Made by a program: the position numbers and the translations under genes
Assembly (NCBI GenBank): GCA_036961205.1
Contig: JBALVI010000002.1
Location: 434,001 to 498,000 of the forward strand
Direction of reading: 5' to 3'
Length of the DNA: 64,000 bases
Source: CALJFL01 sp036961205
GTDB lineage: Bacteria; Pseudomonadota; Gammaproteobacteria; Pseudomonadales; Halieaceae
In this document: one piece after another, positions 62,248 through 64,000 of the stretch
Layout: each line of letters opens with the position of its first letter
Position numbering within the stretch: the stretch's first letter is position 1
Notes under the pieces: generated by a model
What the model saw: only the letters and a program-made list of their open reading frames with translations
The model's database searches: none
What the model was told of the DNA's origin: nothing

Positions 62248-62727
62248 ATGGAGAGAAAACTCCATCAGCTGAATAAAATTGACCGCAATATCCTCAGAAT
62301 TTTACAAAAAGATGCCCGTACCAGTTACGCCGAATTGGCGCGTCAGGTAGGGCTCAGTACCACCCCCTGTAAGGAGAGAGTGAAACGTTTGGAGAAGGAG
62401 GGGGTCATCCGCAGCTACCAGGCACACCTCAACCCGGAGTATCTGGATGCCGCGTTAGTGGTCTTTGTGCAAATTCGTCTCAATCGGACATCACAGGACA
62501 CTTTCGAGGAGTTCACCCGCAGCGCTTACGATCTACCGGAGGTGCAGGAGTGCTATCTGGTATCCGGAAATTTCGATTATTTGATCAAGGCGAGAGTGGC
62601 AGATATGTCAGCCTACCGGGAGTTTTTGGGTGAGACGCTACTGACCCTGCCAGGCGTTCTGGAATCGACCAGTTATGTGGTTATGGAGCAGGTTAAGGAA
62701 ACGCTGGCGCTGGAGGTGCCCTACTAG
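62248..62727 (+). CDS. Lrp/AsnC-family transcriptional regulator
   Basis: A 159-aa feast/famine regulator: N-terminal helix-turn-helix (about 15-60, SYAELARQVGLSTTPCKERVKRL) and a C-terminal RAM ligand-binding domain with ECYLVSGNFDYLIK. AGGAG precedes the ATG by 7 bases. Most likely regulates the divergent alanine dehydrogenase gene in response to an amino acid. Confidence 0.94.
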   Translation: MERKLHQLNKIDRNILRILQKDARTSYAELARQVGLSTTPCKERVKRLEKEGVIRSYQAHLNPEYLDAALVVFVQIRLNRTSQDTFEEFTRSAYDLPEVQECYLVSGNFDYLIKARVADMSAYREFLGETLLTLPGVLESTSYVVMEQVKETLALEVPY

Positions 62728-62735
62728 TGAGATTC

Positions 62736-63629
62736 TTAAACTTCCTCTTCATGAATATCTTTGTACTGAAGATTAGTGAGCTGCTCTGAAAGCAGCCCAA
62801 GCAGAAAAATAATCACTCCGGAAAGTATGAAAAGCGTGCTCATATTGGTGAACCGCAGGCCACCAGTGGAAATGGCACCTACCAAATAATTCAGCACCCC
62901 CATCCCCGCGATAAGCACCGCTGCTGGGAAATAAACCTTCAATGGGGAGTAAAGCGTTCCGATTTTAAAAATTATCAGGAAAAAACGGACGCCATCACGC
63001 AACAGATTGATGTGGCTTTTGCCCACCCGCTGAGACACCGTAATCGGCACAAAACCAACCGAGTAACCGGCGCGAAAAAATGCCATAGTCGAGGTGGTGG
63101 GGTAACTGAAACCGTTGGGCAACAGATACAGGAAACTCAGAAATTTCTTGCGATTTACACAACGAAAACCCGAGGTTAAATCCTCGATTTTGTGATTTAC
63201 CATCCAACTGGCAAGCTTGTTGTACAGGGTGTTGGCGCTCCAACGTGCCACACTAGCCTGGGCTCCGCGCCCTGACCTGGCACCAACCACTAAATCGTAG
63301 CCCTCCTCGGCCTTGGCCAACAACTTCTCGATCTCAGCAGGATCGTGCTGGCCATCGCCATCCATGAATACGATGTAATCGCCGGTTGCTGCACGGGCGC
63401 CGGTTTTGATAGCGGCGCCATTGCCTTTTGGGTAGGGGTGGGAGATGACTTTGATGCCGGATTTTTCACAAACCGCCTTCGACTGGTCAGTGGACCCGTC
63501 GTTTACCACGATAATCTCCGCGGCAGAAAATCGCGCTTGCAATTTTGGTAGCAATTCAGCCAGACCTACCTCCTCATTTCTAGCAGGAATAATAAGGCTG
63601 AAACGACCTACATTAATTAAGTCAATCAC
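62736..63629 (-). CDS. Glycosyltransferase family 2, DPM1-like with C-terminal membrane helices
   Basis: A 297-aa glycosyltransferase that probably loads a sugar onto a polyprenol phosphate. The GT-A site has PARNEE, VNDGSTDQS and the DGDGQHDP metal motif. Two hydrophobic segments (about 230-250 and 265-285) form a membrane anchor. The start is a GTG. It is divergent from a membrane glycosyltransferase gene, so the two may act in one glycosylation pathway. Confidence 0.88.
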   Translation of the reverse strand: MIDLINVGRFSLIIPARNEEVGLAELLPKLQARFSAAEIIVVNDGSTDQSKAVCEKSGIKVISHPYPKGNGAAIKTGARAATGDYIVFMDGDGQHDPAEIEKLLAKAEEGYDLVVGARSGRGAQASVARWSANTLYNKLASWMVNHKIEDLTSGFRCVNRKKFLSFLYLLPNGFSYPTTSTMAFFRAGYSVGFVPITVSQRVGKSHINLLRDGVRFFLIIFKIGTLYSPLKVYFPAAVLIAGMGVLNYLVGAISTGGLRFTNMSTLFILSGVIIFLLGLLSEQLTNLQYKDIHEEEV

Positions 63630-63679
63630 GAGAAACCCTGTAAACTAAGATCACCTCAGCATAAACATGATAAGAACGA

Positions 63680-64000
63680 ATGCAATATTTTTTCGGCCCT
63701 GAGCGCAGAAAAGAATACACAATAGCCATGCTTCTCAGTATCGTATGCGTCGGTTTCCTACTCAGGTTCAATTACAATTCGGTTACATTACTCGACAATC
63801 CGATTAGAGGCGATGCGGCATACTATTTTGTATACGCGCAAAACCTGCTGGAACACTCCACATTTTCGAAAGACCGCGTAAATAACCCACCCATTCCGGA
63901 TTCATTCTGGTCCCCGGGTTTTCCAATGTTCCTCGCTGGCGTACTCGCCATAGCCGACAAGCTCGAATCTAACATTTACCAAACGCTGCTTAACTTTCAA
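63680..64000 (+). CDS. Membrane glycosyltransferase, GT39/ArnT-like (3' truncated)
   Basis: The first 107 codons of a gene running off the window. It has an N-terminal transmembrane helix (about 14-29), the acidic loop motif GDAAYYFVYAQNLLEHSTFS, and FWSPGFPMFLAG before a second membrane segment. This layout is that of polyprenol-phosphate-sugar-dependent glycosyltransferases of the dolichyl-mannosyl or ArnT type. The nearby GT2 could supply its lipid-linked sugar. Confidence 0.75.
   Translation, partial: MQYFFGPERRKEYTIAMLLSIVCVGFLLRFNYNSVTLLDNPIRGDAAYYFVYAQNLLEHSTFSKDRVNNPPIPDSFWSPGFPMFLAGVLAIADKLESNIYQTLLNFQ

Overview
The window looks like chromosomal DNA of a free-living, aerobic gammaproteobacterium. 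It carries RimO, RsmE, YajQ, RraA, AmpD-AmpE-NadC, Lrp-type regulation, a complete gsp-type type II secretion operon, TonB-dependent receptors, an acyl-CoA dehydrogenase and malate synthase G. Gene content resembles marine Cellvibrionales/Halieaceae-type bacteria, but that placement is inference from gene families, not a measured phylogeny. Coding density is very high: no gene-free stretch exceeds about 300 bases, and I see no rRNA, tRNA, insertion sequence, prophage or CRISPR array. GTG and TTG starts are common.

Layout. 1-2983: 3' part of a PRMT-type arginine methyltransferase gene, then rimO and rsmE, all forward. 2980-7440 (reverse): a TonB receptor, dinB and msrA. 7548-11765 (forward): a Tat-exported PhoD-family phosphatase, then a small protein / VWA / membrane J-domain module and a conserved hypothetical gene. 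11809-16942: an EthD-like protein, two short-chain dehydrogenases, a DUF1499 protein, a DegS-like protease and a ketosteroid isomerase with all catalytic residues. 17112-21133 (forward): a coupled HD-GYP/EAL pair and cardiolipin synthase. 21156-24591 (reverse): a sodium symporter, an M24B aminopeptidase and rubredoxin. 24616-36044 (reverse): gspC-gspN. 36222-39489: ATP-grasp ligase, 7TM transglutaminase-like protein and retropepsin-like lipoprotein. 39489-43489: sat, cysC, a small membrane protein, carbonic anhydrase and a degenerate GGDEF protein.

43541-47587 is a thiamin salvage operon: a promoter, a TPP riboswitch and a hairpin over the ribosome-binding site lead into a TonB receptor, a thiamin-binding YkoF-like protein, a PnuC-family transporter (PnuT-like) and a ThiK-like kinase. 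47584-49671 holds yajQ, panE and a lysoplasmalogenase. 49678-54235 (reverse) is ampD-ampE followed by an FHA-sigma54 activator and a Ser/Thr kinase. 54340-64000 holds nadC, rraA, an acyl-CoA dehydrogenase divergent from a LysR regulator, glcB, ald divergent from an Lrp regulator, and a pair of glycosyltransferases, the last cut by the window end.

The most striking items are the eukaryote-type PRMT, the riboswitch-controlled thiamin uptake and kinase operon, the ATP-grasp/7TM/retropepsin cassette, the FHA-sigma54/kinase pair, the HD-GYP protein with Cys in place of the HD-motif His, and the small protein/VWA/J-domain module.
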